A stretch of DNA of 19,904 nt from Fen-1118 sp964491625 (GTDB lineage: Bacteria; Myxococcota_A; Polyangia; Fen-1088), in NCBI GenBank assembly GCA_964491625.1, contig CAZBIU010000100.1, forward strand, positions 1 through 19,904. The letters run 5' to 3'. The notes beneath the pieces were generated by a model. That model saw only the letters and a list, made by a program, of their open reading frames with translations, ran no database searches and was not told the DNA's origin. Position 1 is the stretch's first letter, and the number at the start of each line of letters is the position of its first letter. Both the position numbers and the translations under genes were made by a program. Positions 7,775 to 15,232 of this stretch are shown here, in pieces.

Positions 7775-9988
7775 TCAGGCTCGCACAGCGGATAGGGCCC
7801 TCGGCGCACGTTGTAGCGCCGCCCGGGCCGCCTTGATCCGGGCTGGGTCCAGTCGCTGTTCGATCTTGCCAAAGTCAGCCCAGGGATCCCTCTGGCCGTA
7901 CCAGCGATCCGCGTCCAGGACGTGAAACGAATCGCCGCGGGTCGCAAAACCAAGCTCATCCCACCTGACCGCCACCGAGACCGTCGCCGCCGGGTGGGCA
8001 CGCGACGAATACACGCTGGCCGCTGTGGCGCCCCGGCGGTTGCGAAGGTAGTCGACGAAGGTCTTGTTCGCTCGTCCCGCCTTGGCCAGCCCGGCCGAAA
8101 AGCGCGCCGGCTCGAAGCGTTCGAGCGCCTGGGCCAGGGTACGCGAAAAATCCAAGGCTTCTTCCCAATTCGCGGCCGGCGTGAGGGGAACCACCACGTG
8201 CAAGCCCTTGCCCCCGGTTGTCTTGACGAAGCTTCCGAGGTCCAGGGTTTCGAGCACATCGCGCACGCACTTGGCAGCGCCGACGACGTCCGACCACGGC
8301 ACTTCTGGCCCAGGATCCAGATCGAAGATGATTCGGTCAGGTTTTTCGAGGGTGCTGGTACGCGAGCTCCACGGGTGCACCTCAACCACGTTCATTTGGG
8401 CCAGGGCGACCAAGCCTCGCACGTCGTCGACAATCATTGCAGTGCCGGCACCGGTGCCGCTGACGATTTCGAATTGTCGGAGCTCGCGAGGCGCCCACTG
8501 TCCCGCGTGGCGGACGAAGAAGCGGTGTCCGGCCACACCGTCCGGCGCGCGCACCAAGGTAAGTGGGCGGTCAACCAGATGCGGCAGCATACGGTCCGCC
8601 ACCCGCTCGTAGAACCGAGCGAGGTCGAGCTTGCTGGCACCAATCTCCGGGTAGAGCACGCGTTCGGGGTGGGTCAGCTTCACGCCCGCGACGCGCACGT
8701 CCGCAAGCTTCCCAAGTGGCGGTGACCCAGTCGTCGCGACGGCCGGCTTGGCAGTCGGCCGCGCCGTGGTTCCCGGCAGAGGTGCGAGCCGAAGCAGGCG
8801 CCACGCCGATGCCGCCGGTGGATAGCGACTGGTTTTCAGCTTCGACACAATCCCGGACGCGCCCAGTGCGCTTGCTTGGGCTGCAATTTCCCGGCCCCGG
8901 CCCATCACGTGATCGGCGAAGCGAAACCCGGCGCCTTCCGCAGCGCGCGCCGGTCCAGCCTTGGCGAGCAGGGACGCGAGCAGATCCTTGCGACGTTCGA
9001 GCGGAACCCGAGCCAAGTCATAACCGTCGAGGTAAGGCAAGTCGACGGCGTAGAAGGTGTCGGCCGGCCGGTGCGGGGCGAAATGTCCGTCGGAGTCTAG
9101 CGCGGTGGCTACGCCGTCGATGATGGCCTGACCAACCGGCAGCGAGCGCGCGGCCGTGGCCAGACCCGCGAGCGCCATCGAACGCTCGCGCCGATCGATT
9201 CCGAAAAGCTGGGTTTGCCCGCCGTCGACGCGGAGGATCAGTCGCTCGCCAACCACCTCAATCTCGTGCAGCCACTTGTCTCCTTCGGGGACCGCGCCCA
9301 CAAGCTTGGGTCTGGCTGGATGGATCCAGTCCGGCAGCGGTGCCTTTCGCGCGCCCGGGACTGTACCCGGGTCGAATTGTCCCCGATTCGAGTGCCAGAC
9401 GCGGTCCGCCGACGCAGCGATGGCCTCCATGTCCCGGCCCGTCGCCACGCTCTCGGGTCGGGCTAGGGTCACGCTCCACTCGGCTTCCGGCCTGGCGTGC
9501 TGGTCGCGGTCTTTGATCAGAAGCCAGTTTCGCTCGTCGCCAGCACCCGCCGCCCGGGCGCGGGACGCGAGCCGCACGAGCGCCCAACGCCCGCGAAGCT
9601 TCTCGCCGACCAGGTCGAACTTGAGGTGTCCCTTGGCCAGCGCCGACGCCGGGTCCGACACCGGGGCCCAAGTCCCGCGATCCCACAATAAGACCGTGCC
9701 ACCGCCGTACTGTCCCGCGGGAATGATACCTTCAAAGTCCCCGTAGTCGATGGGATGGTCCTCGACCGCCACCGCCAGGCGCTTGACCGCCGGATCGAAA
9801 CAGGGCCCCTTCGGGATGGACCAACTCTTCAGCACGCCGTCCATTTCGAGTCGAAAATCGTAGTGCAACTGGCGGGCACTGTGCTTCTGCACCACGAAGC
9901 TGTGACCAGTGAGGCTTTGCCCCGTCACCCCGGGCGGTTCAGTCGTGCGGTTGAAGTCCCGCTTGCGCTTGTACTCGGCAAGGCTCAT
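7775..9988 (-). CDS. ligD: LigD with intact phosphoesterase and polymerase domains but a degenerate ligase domain
   Basis: Protein of 737 aa from the ATG at 9988, preceded by AAGG. A TTG at 10009 is in frame but has no Shine-Dalgarno, and the family start looks like SLAEYKRKRDF. The 3'-phosphoesterase domain (about 1-165) keeps H36, H42, D44, R46, K60, R70, H78 and Y82. The primase-polymerase domain (about 430-725) keeps metal ligands D556, D558 and D646 plus K453, H538, H597 and R663, in the spacing I recall for Pseudomonas LigD. Between them (about 225-403) is a ligase-like segment that has lost its chemistry: HEIEVVGER where HEIKxDGxR is expected (K to E244, D to V246), IIDGV for the DGE motif, SGIVSK for EGIVxK, and WRLLR for WLKVK. 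The OB-fold is absent and the polymerase follows after a short Pro/Thr linker. It should trim and fill DNA ends with Ku, but not seal them. Confidence 0.93.
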   Translation of the reverse strand: MSLAEYKRKRDFNRTTEPPGVTGQSLTGHSFVVQKHSARQLHYDFRLEMDGVLKSWSIPKGPCFDPAVKRLAVAVEDHPIDYGDFEGIIPAGQYGGGTVLLWDRGTWAPVSDPASALAKGHLKFDLVGEKLRGRWALVRLASRARAAGAGDERNWLLIKDRDQHARPEAEWSVTLARPESVATGRDMEAIAASADRVWHSNRGQFDPGTVPGARKAPLPDWIHPARPKLVGAVPEGDKWLHEIEVVGERLILRVDGGQTQLFGIDRRERSMALAGLATAARSLPVGQAIIDGVATALDSDGHFAPHRPADTFYAVDLPYLDGYDLARVPLERRKDLLASLLAKAGPARAAEGAGFRFADHVMGRGREIAAQASALGASGIVSKLKTSRYPPAASAWRLLRLAPLPGTTARPTAKPAVATTGSPPLGKLADVRVAGVKLTHPERVLYPEIGASKLDLARFYERVADRMLPHLVDRPLTLVRAPDGVAGHRFFVRHAGQWAPRELRQFEIVSGTGAGTAMIVDDVRGLVALAQMNVVEVHPWSSRTSTLEKPDRIIFDLDPGPEVPWSDVVGAAKCVRDVLETLDLGSFVKTTGGKGLHVVVPLTPAANWEEALDFSRTLAQALERFEPARFSAGLAKAGRANKTFVDYLRNRRGATAASVYSSRAHPAATVSVAVRWDELGFATRGDSFHVLDADRWYGQRDPWADFGKIEQRLDPARIKAARAALQRAPRALSAVRA

Positions 9989-10002
9989 CGGGGCCGCCTT
10001 GT

Positions 10003-10018
10003 TCGCCAATTCTGGCGA
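10003..10018. promoter_or_regulatory. Perfect palindrome in the ligD/DUF72 divergent region
   Basis: TCGCCA (10003-10008) and TGGCGA (10013-10018) are exact inverted repeats around ATTC. The site lies near the middle of the 59-base region between the divergent ligD (ATG at 9988) and DUF72 (GTG at 10048) starts. Its position suits a shared operator controlling both arms of the NHEJ locus. It does not match an SOS box that I know. It could also be chance. Confidence 0.35.
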
Positions 10019-10047
10019 CAGCCAGGTTTCATGTCAGAACTGAGGGC

Positions 10048-10755
10048 GTGAAGACATGGGTCGGAACCAGTGGTTTCAGCTACCCGGCTTGGCGGGGAAG
10101 CTTCTACCCGGAAAAGCTTCCCCCGGCCAAAATGCTGGGTTACTACGCCGAGCGCTTGACCACCGTCGAGATCAACAACACCTTCTACCGCATGCCGAAG
10201 GCCGAAATGCTGGCCGGATGGGCGGCGACGACCCCTGGGGAATTTCGGTTCGCCCCCAAGGCGCCACAACAGATCACCCATCGGCAAAAGCTCGCGGGCT
10301 CGGCCGACACAGTCGCGTACTTTCTCAAGGCTCTTTCGTCGTTTGGTGACAAACTGGGCCCGGTTCTGTTCCAGCTTCCTCCATTCTTTCGCAAGGACCT
10401 GCCGCGGCTGGTGGATTTCCTCTCGCTCTTGCCACAGACGACCCGCGCCGCCTTCGAGTTCCGGCACTCTTCTTGGCTTGCCGATGACGTCTACGATGCC
10501 CTGCGAGCCCGCGGCGCGGCGCTTTGCGTGGCCGATGCGGAAGACTTCGCAACCCCGCTGGTGGCGACCGCCTCGTGGGGCTACCTGCGCCTGCGCCGAA
10601 CCGACTACGACGATGCGGCGCTTGCGACTTGGGCCGCCAAGCTTGCAGGCACGGCGTCCGACTGGACCGCCGCCTTCGTCTATTTCAAGCACGAGGACGC
10701 AGGGCGCGGCCCGAAGCTGGCGGCGCAGTTCGTGCAAATGTTGAATCAACCATGA
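10048..10755 (+). CDS. DUF72 (YecE-like) TIM-barrel protein
   Basis: Protein of 235 aa, about the usual family length, starting at a GTG with a closely spaced GAGGG. Family hallmarks are visible: WVGTSGFSYPAWRGSFYP near the N-terminus (4-21), the EINNTFYRMP strand (42-51), FAPKAPQQITH, PVLFQLPPFF, and AFEFRHSSWL. The fold is a TIM barrel; the biochemical activity of the family is not established. The gene is divergent from ligD, with Ku about 124 bases downstream on the same strand, so it sits inside the NHEJ cluster. That context suggests a link to DNA end processing or nucleotide metabolism, but this is inference only. Confidence 0.9.
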   Translation: MKTWVGTSGFSYPAWRGSFYPEKLPPAKMLGYYAERLTTVEINNTFYRMPKAEMLAGWAATTPGEFRFAPKAPQQITHRQKLAGSADTVAYFLKALSSFGDKLGPVLFQLPPFFRKDLPRLVDFLSLLPQTTRAAFEFRHSSWLADDVYDALRARGAALCVADAEDFATPLVATASWGYLRLRRTDYDDAALATWAAKLAGTASDWTAAFVYFKHEDAGRGPKLAAQFVQMLNQP

Positions 10756-10847
10756 TTGGATGTTGCAGGGGAGCTGACGGTGCGAGCTGCGGGCTCGAAG
10801 TGACCCGATTAATCAACGCCGTGCATCTGGAGTATGTTTATTTGTGC

Positions 10848-10866
10848 ATCTGCCCGATTGGGCGAT
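10848..10866 (+). other. Possible hairpin just upstream of the Ku start codon
   Basis: ATC and GCCC pair with GGGC and GAT around a GATT loop, with one bulged T, ending 13 bases before the Ku ATG. No clear Shine-Dalgarno lies between the hairpin and the ATG, so it may affect ribosome access. The 10756-10879 gap otherwise shows no terminator and no confident promoter. Confidence 0.25.
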
Positions 10867-10879
10867 CAAAATATGCGCC

Positions 10880-11815
10880 ATGGCACGTGCAATCTCGACG
10901 GGGACGATTTCCTTTGGGCTCGTGTCGATCCCAGTCAAGCTGTACTCTGCGACCCAGCCCTCCGCGGGAGTTTCGTTCAATCTCATGCACGGCAAGTGCG
11001 GCTCCCGTCTCAAACAACAGTACGTATGTCCGGTGGACAACGAGGTCGTCTCCCGCGACGAGATGGTCAAAGGCTACGAGTTCGCCAAGGATCAATATGT
11101 CACCTTCACGCCCGAGGAGCTGAAGGCGGTTGAAGAGAAGGCGACCCAGTCCATCGAAATCGCACAGTTCGTTCCGCGCGATCGCTTCGATCCGATCTAC
11201 TTCGACAAGGCCTACTACCTCGGGCCGGAAAAGGGCGGCGAAAAGTCCTATCGCTTACTCGCCACAGTGATGCGCGAAGCCGATCGTGCGGCGGTCGCGC
11301 GCTACGCGGCCCGTGGCAAGCAGTACATCGTCATGCTTCGCACCTCGGACGCCGCCCAGGGCGGGGTAGGGCTGATCATGCAGACGCTGCTCTACGCCGA
11401 CGAAGTCCGTTCGTTTTCGGAGATACCGATCCCGGATGCCGAGCTGCGGGAGGCCGAGGTGACGTTGGCCAAGCAGCTCGTGGATCAGATAGGTTCGGAG
11501 ACCTTCAATCCGGCCGACTATGAAGATGAGGTCCGCAAGCGAATCATGGCTGATATCGAGCGAAAGATCGCGGGCAAAGAAATCGCCAGCGCGCCTGCGC
11601 CAACCGAAACCGGGCGGGTCATCGATTTGATGGAGGCGCTCAAGGCGAGCCTTGGGGAGGGCAAGCGACCAGCCAACGCCAGCGCGGCCCCTGCGGCCGA
11701 TGCGCCACCGGCGCCGAGCGTTCTTGAACGGCGGCCAGCGCGCCGGGCGGCCCAGTCTGGCGAGACCGTTCGAGAGGTCAAAACCGAGCCTCGCAAGCGT
11801 GCGGCCAAACGCTGA
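10880..11815 (+). CDS. ku: Ku-family NHEJ end-binding protein
   Basis: Protein of 311 aa. I chose the ATG at 10880 because Ku proteins begin with the MARAISTGTISFGLVSIPVKLY strand; a GTG 36 bases upstream is in frame but adds a non-family leader. The ribosome-binding site is poor at both. The Ku core (about 1-245) forms a homodimeric ring that threads onto double-strand break ends and recruits LigD. Its end is marked by RVIDLMEALKASL (about 246-258). A tail of about 50 residues (262-311) rich in Ala, Pro, Arg and Lys, ending RKRAAKR, resembles the basic C-terminal extensions of bacterial Ku that affect DNA binding and threading. It lies on the same strand as DUF72 and is convergent with hemN, with 30 bases between stops. 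Confidence 0.95.
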   Translation: MARAISTGTISFGLVSIPVKLYSATQPSAGVSFNLMHGKCGSRLKQQYVCPVDNEVVSRDEMVKGYEFAKDQYVTFTPEELKAVEEKATQSIEIAQFVPRDRFDPIYFDKAYYLGPEKGGEKSYRLLATVMREADRAAVARYAARGKQYIVMLRTSDAAQGGVGLIMQTLLYADEVRSFSEIPIPDAELREAEVTLAKQLVDQIGSETFNPADYEDEVRKRIMADIERKIAGKEIASAPAPTETGRVIDLMEALKASLGEGKRPANASAAPAADAPPAPSVLERRPARRAAQSGETVREVKTEPRKRAAKR

Positions 11816-11845
11816 CGCCGCAAAGGCGACTGGCGGGGTTGCCCC

Positions 11846-13228
11846 TCACACCGTGCGCGAAAACACCGGGTCCTTAGCGGACAGCTTGGCCTCCAAGTGG
11901 GCGTCGAAGCACATGGCCAGGTTGCGCACGAAGACCTGGCCGAGGCCGACCGCGCGCACGCCGCCGGCCTCGATTCGGCACATGCCGTCCGCCACGAAGG
12001 GTTCAAGCTTTGCCAACGATTCGGCAAGGTAATCGGCGAATACGATGCCGTGCCTGGATTCGATGACCTTGCGGTCGACGAAGAAGTTGCACATCAGGGT
12101 GTGGATGACGTCGCGACGGATCTCGTCGTCAGCCGTGCGCTGGTAGCCGCGCGCCACCGGAAGCTGACCCTGGTCGAGCATGCGATAGTAGGTGATCAGC
12201 TTCTTTTCCGTCTGCACCAGCGCGCCCCGCACGTCGCCGATGGCGGACACGCCGAAGCCGAGCATGTCTGCGCCGGCCCTGACGGTGTAGCCCATGAAGT
12301 TTCGCAGGAGGCGCCCCTCGCGCTGAGCGATGGCCAGCTCGTCGGTGGGCAGGGCGAAGTGGTCCATACCGATGGCCTGGTAGCCGGCCTCCATGAAGGC
12401 TTCGCGCGCGATGGCCAGCAGGGCGAACTTGTCGTCGCGGCCGGGCAGGGCAGGGCGCTGGATCTGCCGCTGGTGGCCGCGTTGGTTGGGCAGATAGGCG
12501 AAGGAATACACCGCCACCCGATCGGGCCGCAGGGCGACTGTCTTAGCGATGGTCTCCCGGAAGCTTGCTGGCGTTTGCCTGGGCAGGCCGTAGATGAGGT
12601 CCAGGTTCACCCCGCCGAAGCCATTGTGGCGGGCGCAATCCACAAGCCGCAAAGTGGCCTCCAGTGGCTGCTGGCGGCCGATGGCCTCTTGGACGTCCGG
12701 GTCGAAATCCTGAACCCCCATGGAAATGCGCGAGAACCCGAGAGCCGCCAGGGCTTCAATATGCTCGACGGTGGTCACCCGCGGGTCGGTTTCGATGGCC
12801 AGCTCGGCGCCGGGCAAGGACTCAAAGTGACGCCTGAAGCTTTCCACCAACCGCCGGAGCTCTTCCGGCAGAAGATAGGTCGGCGTCCCGCCGCCCAGGT
12901 GGTACTGGGCGACCTGCCGGCGGTCGGGCAGCAGGGCCGCTACACGTTCCATCTCGAGCTCAAGGTGGTCGAGGTACGGCGCCACCACGTCGTGCCGTTT
13001 GGTGGCGAAGGTGTGGCAGCCGCAGAACCAGCAACGCTCAATGCAAAACGGGATGTGGGTGTAGACCGAGAGTGGAGCCTCGCCCAGTTGGTTTGCGGCG
13101 GCCAACGAACGCCGATAGTCGTGCTCGCCGTAGCCGGGGTGGAAGTCCACCGCCGTGGGGTACGACGTGTAGCGTGGACCCACGGAATCGTAGCGCGCCA
13201 GAAGCTCGGCTGGGACGGATTGCCTCAT
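11846..13228 (-). CDS. hemN: Oxygen-independent coproporphyrinogen III dehydrogenase (radical SAM)
   Basis: Protein of 460 aa, full family length. The radical-SAM cluster motif is CIERCWFCGC with C62, C66 and C69, followed by C71, and Y56 sits just before it; these positions match E. coli HemN numbering as I recall it. The GGGTPTYL S-adenosylmethionine-binding segment, the ETDPR strand, QDFDPDVQ and NLDLIYGLP are all present, and the C-terminal HemN domain is complete. It oxidatively decarboxylates coproporphyrinogen III to protoporphyrinogen IX in heme synthesis without oxygen. The ATG follows directly on the metW stop codon (TGA-ATG) and has GGAAAGGGG upstream, so translation is probably coupled to metW. 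Confidence 0.95.
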   Translation of the reverse strand: MRQSVPAELLARYDSVGPRYTSYPTAVDFHPGYGEHDYRRSLAAANQLGEAPLSVYTHIPFCIERCWFCGCHTFATKRHDVVAPYLDHLELEMERVAALLPDRRQVAQYHLGGGTPTYLLPEELRRLVESFRRHFESLPGAELAIETDPRVTTVEHIEALAALGFSRISMGVQDFDPDVQEAIGRQQPLEATLRLVDCARHNGFGGVNLDLIYGLPRQTPASFRETIAKTVALRPDRVAVYSFAYLPNQRGHQRQIQRPALPGRDDKFALLAIAREAFMEAGYQAIGMDHFALPTDELAIAQREGRLLRNFMGYTVRAGADMLGFGVSAIGDVRGALVQTEKKLITYYRMLDQGQLPVARGYQRTADDEIRRDVIHTLMCNFFVDRKVIESRHGIVFADYLAESLAKLEPFVADGMCRIEAGGVRAVGLGQVFVRNLAMCFDAHLEAKLSAKDPVFSRTV

Positions 13229-13960
13229 TCAGCCCCTTTCCACGACCACCAGCACCTCTTCGGCGACCAGGTCGTCGTCCGCGCGCAGCTCGCGGGGGAC
13301 GCCATCCACCAGGGCATAGCCAGACACAATTCTCACCCCGCTCGACGAAGCCCAGTCCAAGAGGTCGCGCAGCGTAAGAAGGTGGATGTTGGCCGATTCA
13401 TACCAGTAGAAAGGCAGGCGCTCGGTTACCGGCATGCGGCTGCGGGCCGCCAAGTCTACCACCACGCGGTAGTGGGCGAAGTTGGGGAACGACACGATGC
13501 CGCGCCTTCCGACCCGCAGCATTTCGTCGAGCATCTCGCGCGGATTTTGCAAGGTCTGAAGGGTTTCCTCCAGCACGACAACGTCGAAGGCCTTGTCCGG
13601 GCACCAACCGATGCCGGTCCCGAGATCGGCCTGGATGACCGGAACCCCGCGATCGGCGCAAGACAGGACCTGCTCGGGATCGATTTCCACCCCCTGGCCG
13701 CGCACGTCGCGCTCGCGCATGAGCCGTTCCAGCAGGAACCCATCGCCGCAACCCAGGTCCAGTACCGAGGCACCCGCCGGAATCTCACGCGAAATGATCT
13801 CCTCTTGCCAGCGTGCCCCGGTACCTTCCGGGACGACCCGTGCCTTGCGCGCCCGCATCAGGGCGGCGATCTCGGCGGCCCTCTGCTCGAAGAGCCCCTC
13901 GGGCAGGTGGGCAAGCCCTCTGTCGGAAACCAGGTTCTGGTCGGCGCGTGGTTGAGTCAT
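13229..13960 (-). CDS. metW: MetW, methionine biosynthesis methyltransferase-fold protein
   Basis: Protein of 243 aa. The SAM-methyltransferase-fold motif I VLDLGCGDGFLL (66-77) and the acidic GVEID strand end (90-94) are followed by MetW-type segments: VIQADLGTGI, VVLEETLQTLQNP, EMLRVGRRGIVSFPNF, RMPVTERLPFYWYES and NIHLLTLRDL. MetW usually partners MetX in homoserine acylation for methionine synthesis. The protein is about 40 residues longer than the typical MetW because of an N-terminal extension (1-45) containing a basic ARKARVVPEG stretch. A later start cannot be excluded, but no better one is obvious. It starts 9 bases after the metX stop and abuts hemN. Confidence 0.93.
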   Translation of the reverse strand: MTQPRADQNLVSDRGLAHLPEGLFEQRAAEIAALMRARKARVVPEGTGARWQEEIISREIPAGASVLDLGCGDGFLLERLMRERDVRGQGVEIDPEQVLSCADRGVPVIQADLGTGIGWCPDKAFDVVVLEETLQTLQNPREMLDEMLRVGRRGIVSFPNFAHYRVVVDLAARSRMPVTERLPFYWYESANIHLLTLRDLLDWASSSGVRIVSGYALVDGVPRELRADDDLVAEEVLVVVERG

Positions 13961-13969
13961 GAGCGAATC

Positions 13970-15178
13970 CTAGTGTGTCAGGAAGCCTCGCAGGAGGCGA
14001 CCCACCTTCTGGGTTTCCACCAAAAACGAATCGTGGCCGAAGCGCGACGGAATGTTGGCGAAGGTAACGCCTACCCCGGTCCTGGCGAGCGCCAGCGCCA
14101 AGTCCTTGCAGTCGCCAGGGGTATAGAGCCAGTCCGAATCAAACGTAACTACCAGCGCCCGCGCGCGGACCCGGCGGCAAGCTTCGATCAGACTGCCGCC
14201 GCCCCATGTCGCCGCCGCGTCGTAGTAGTCCATGGCCCGCGTGATGTAAAGGTAGCTATTGGCATCGAACCGTTCGACGAAGGCGCGCCCCTGGTAATCA
14301 AGGTAGCTTTCCACGGCGAATTCGATGCCGAAGCCGGCCCGCTGCTCGCCCGCCGATTGCAGCCGGCGGCCAAACTTCTCGTGCATTCCCTCGTCGGACA
14401 GATAGGTGATGTGCGCCAGCATGCGGGCGGCGGCGAGGCCGGTGTCAGGGCCAGAGTCGGGCCCGTAGTAGTCGCCGCCGCGGAAGTTCGGGTCGTTCAG
14501 GATGCAGTACCGGCCAACCGCGTTGAAGGCCAGCCCCTGGGTCGACAGGCGGGCGGCGGCCGCCAGCACGACCGCACGTTCGACCCGGTCGGGGAAGGCA
14601 AGCGCCATCTCAAGCGCCTGCTGTCCGCCCAGCGATCCACCCACCACCGCGGCAACTCGCGCGACACCGAGGGCGTCCAGCAGCCTTGCATGCAGCTTTA
14701 CCCAGTCGCCCACGGTAACCATGGGAAAAGCAAGGCCGTAGGGCTTGCCTGTCGCGGGGTCCGTGGACGACGGCCCGGTCGTGCCGTAGCAACTGCCAAG
14801 CACGTTCGGGCAAATCACGAAGTAGCGATGGGTGTCGATGGCCTTGCCGGGCCCGACGATGGCGTCCCACCATCCCGGCTTGCGCTTGCGCCAGGCCCGG
14901 CCGTTGCGCTCGGTTTCCTCGTCCCAGCCGGCCACGTGCGCATCGCCCGACAGAGCGTGTGCGACGAACACCACGTTGTCCTTGCGAGGCGACAGCGTAC
15001 CGTAGGTTTCGTATTCGACGTCCACCGGGCCGATCCGACCACCCAGCTCCAGCTCCATGGGTGCATCGGCGGAGACCAGCCTGATGGTCTTTGCACACGT
15101 CCAGCCCACCGAACCGAGCGCGTCCGGGCCATCGTCGGTCCTGGTTTGGGGCCTTGCTTGAGTTTCCCCGCGGGTCAT
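13970..15178 (-). CDS. metX: Homoserine O-acetyltransferase (alpha/beta hydrolase fold)
   Basis: Protein of 402 aa. The catalytic triad is visible: S182 in the nucleophile elbow GGSLGGQ, D349 in SDWLYTP, and H382 in GHDSFL. The family segments HALSGDAHVAGW, PNVLGSCYGTTGPSS and SRFGHDSFLVET are present. It transfers an acyl group, by family and MetW partnership probably acetyl but possibly succinyl, to homoserine as the first committed step of methionine synthesis. The ATG at 15178 has AGGG just upstream. It is followed immediately by metW and preceded, 54 bases away, by an Rrf2-family regulator on the same strand, which probably controls it. The N-terminal 25 residues are a variable extension. 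Confidence 0.94.
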   Translation of the reverse strand: MTRGETQARPQTRTDDGPDALGSVGWTCAKTIRLVSADAPMELELGGRIGPVDVEYETYGTLSPRKDNVVFVAHALSGDAHVAGWDEETERNGRAWRKRKPGWWDAIVGPGKAIDTHRYFVICPNVLGSCYGTTGPSSTDPATGKPYGLAFPMVTVGDWVKLHARLLDALGVARVAAVVGGSLGGQQALEMALAFPDRVERAVVLAAAARLSTQGLAFNAVGRYCILNDPNFRGGDYYGPDSGPDTGLAAARMLAHITYLSDEGMHEKFGRRLQSAGEQRAGFGIEFAVESYLDYQGRAFVERFDANSYLYITRAMDYYDAAATWGGGSLIEACRRVRARALVVTFDSDWLYTPGDCKDLALALARTGVGVTFANIPSRFGHDSFLVETQKVGRLLRGFLTH

Positions 15179-15205
15179 CGACCCTATCAGGTCACAACCG
15201 GGCGG

Positions 15206-15228
15206 CTCCGCGCAAGTCCCGCGCGGGG
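15206..15228 (-). other. GC-rich hairpin between the Rrf2 gene and metX
   Basis: CCGCGC (15208-15213) pairs with GCGCGG (15221-15226) around a 7-base loop, with two further outer pairs, one of them a G-T wobble. It begins a few bases after the regulator stop codon and about 28 bases upstream of the metX ATG. No U-rich tract follows, so it is not a standard terminator. It could modulate metX expression or stabilise a processed mRNA end. Confidence 0.3.
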
Positions 15229-15232
15229 AATT

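Noticed and set aside
7756..8385. N-terminal extension of the stand-alone ligase (about 210 codons)
   Set aside because: It overlaps the LigD polymerase domain in another frame and resembles no protein; the ligase fold begins after the ATG at 7755.
9989..10009. TTG start for LigD, seven codons upstream
   Set aside because: It lies within the palindrome and has no Shine-Dalgarno, whereas the ATG at 9988 has AAGG upstream and begins at the family-typical position.
11834..11848. Small GGGG-TTG-CCCC hairpin between the Ku and hemN stops as a bidirectional terminator
   Set aside because: The stem is only four pairs and no T-run follows on either strand.
15179..15232. SAM or SAH riboswitch upstream of metX
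   Set aside because: The gap is 54 bases and shows only a simple GC hairpin without any riboswitch core pattern.
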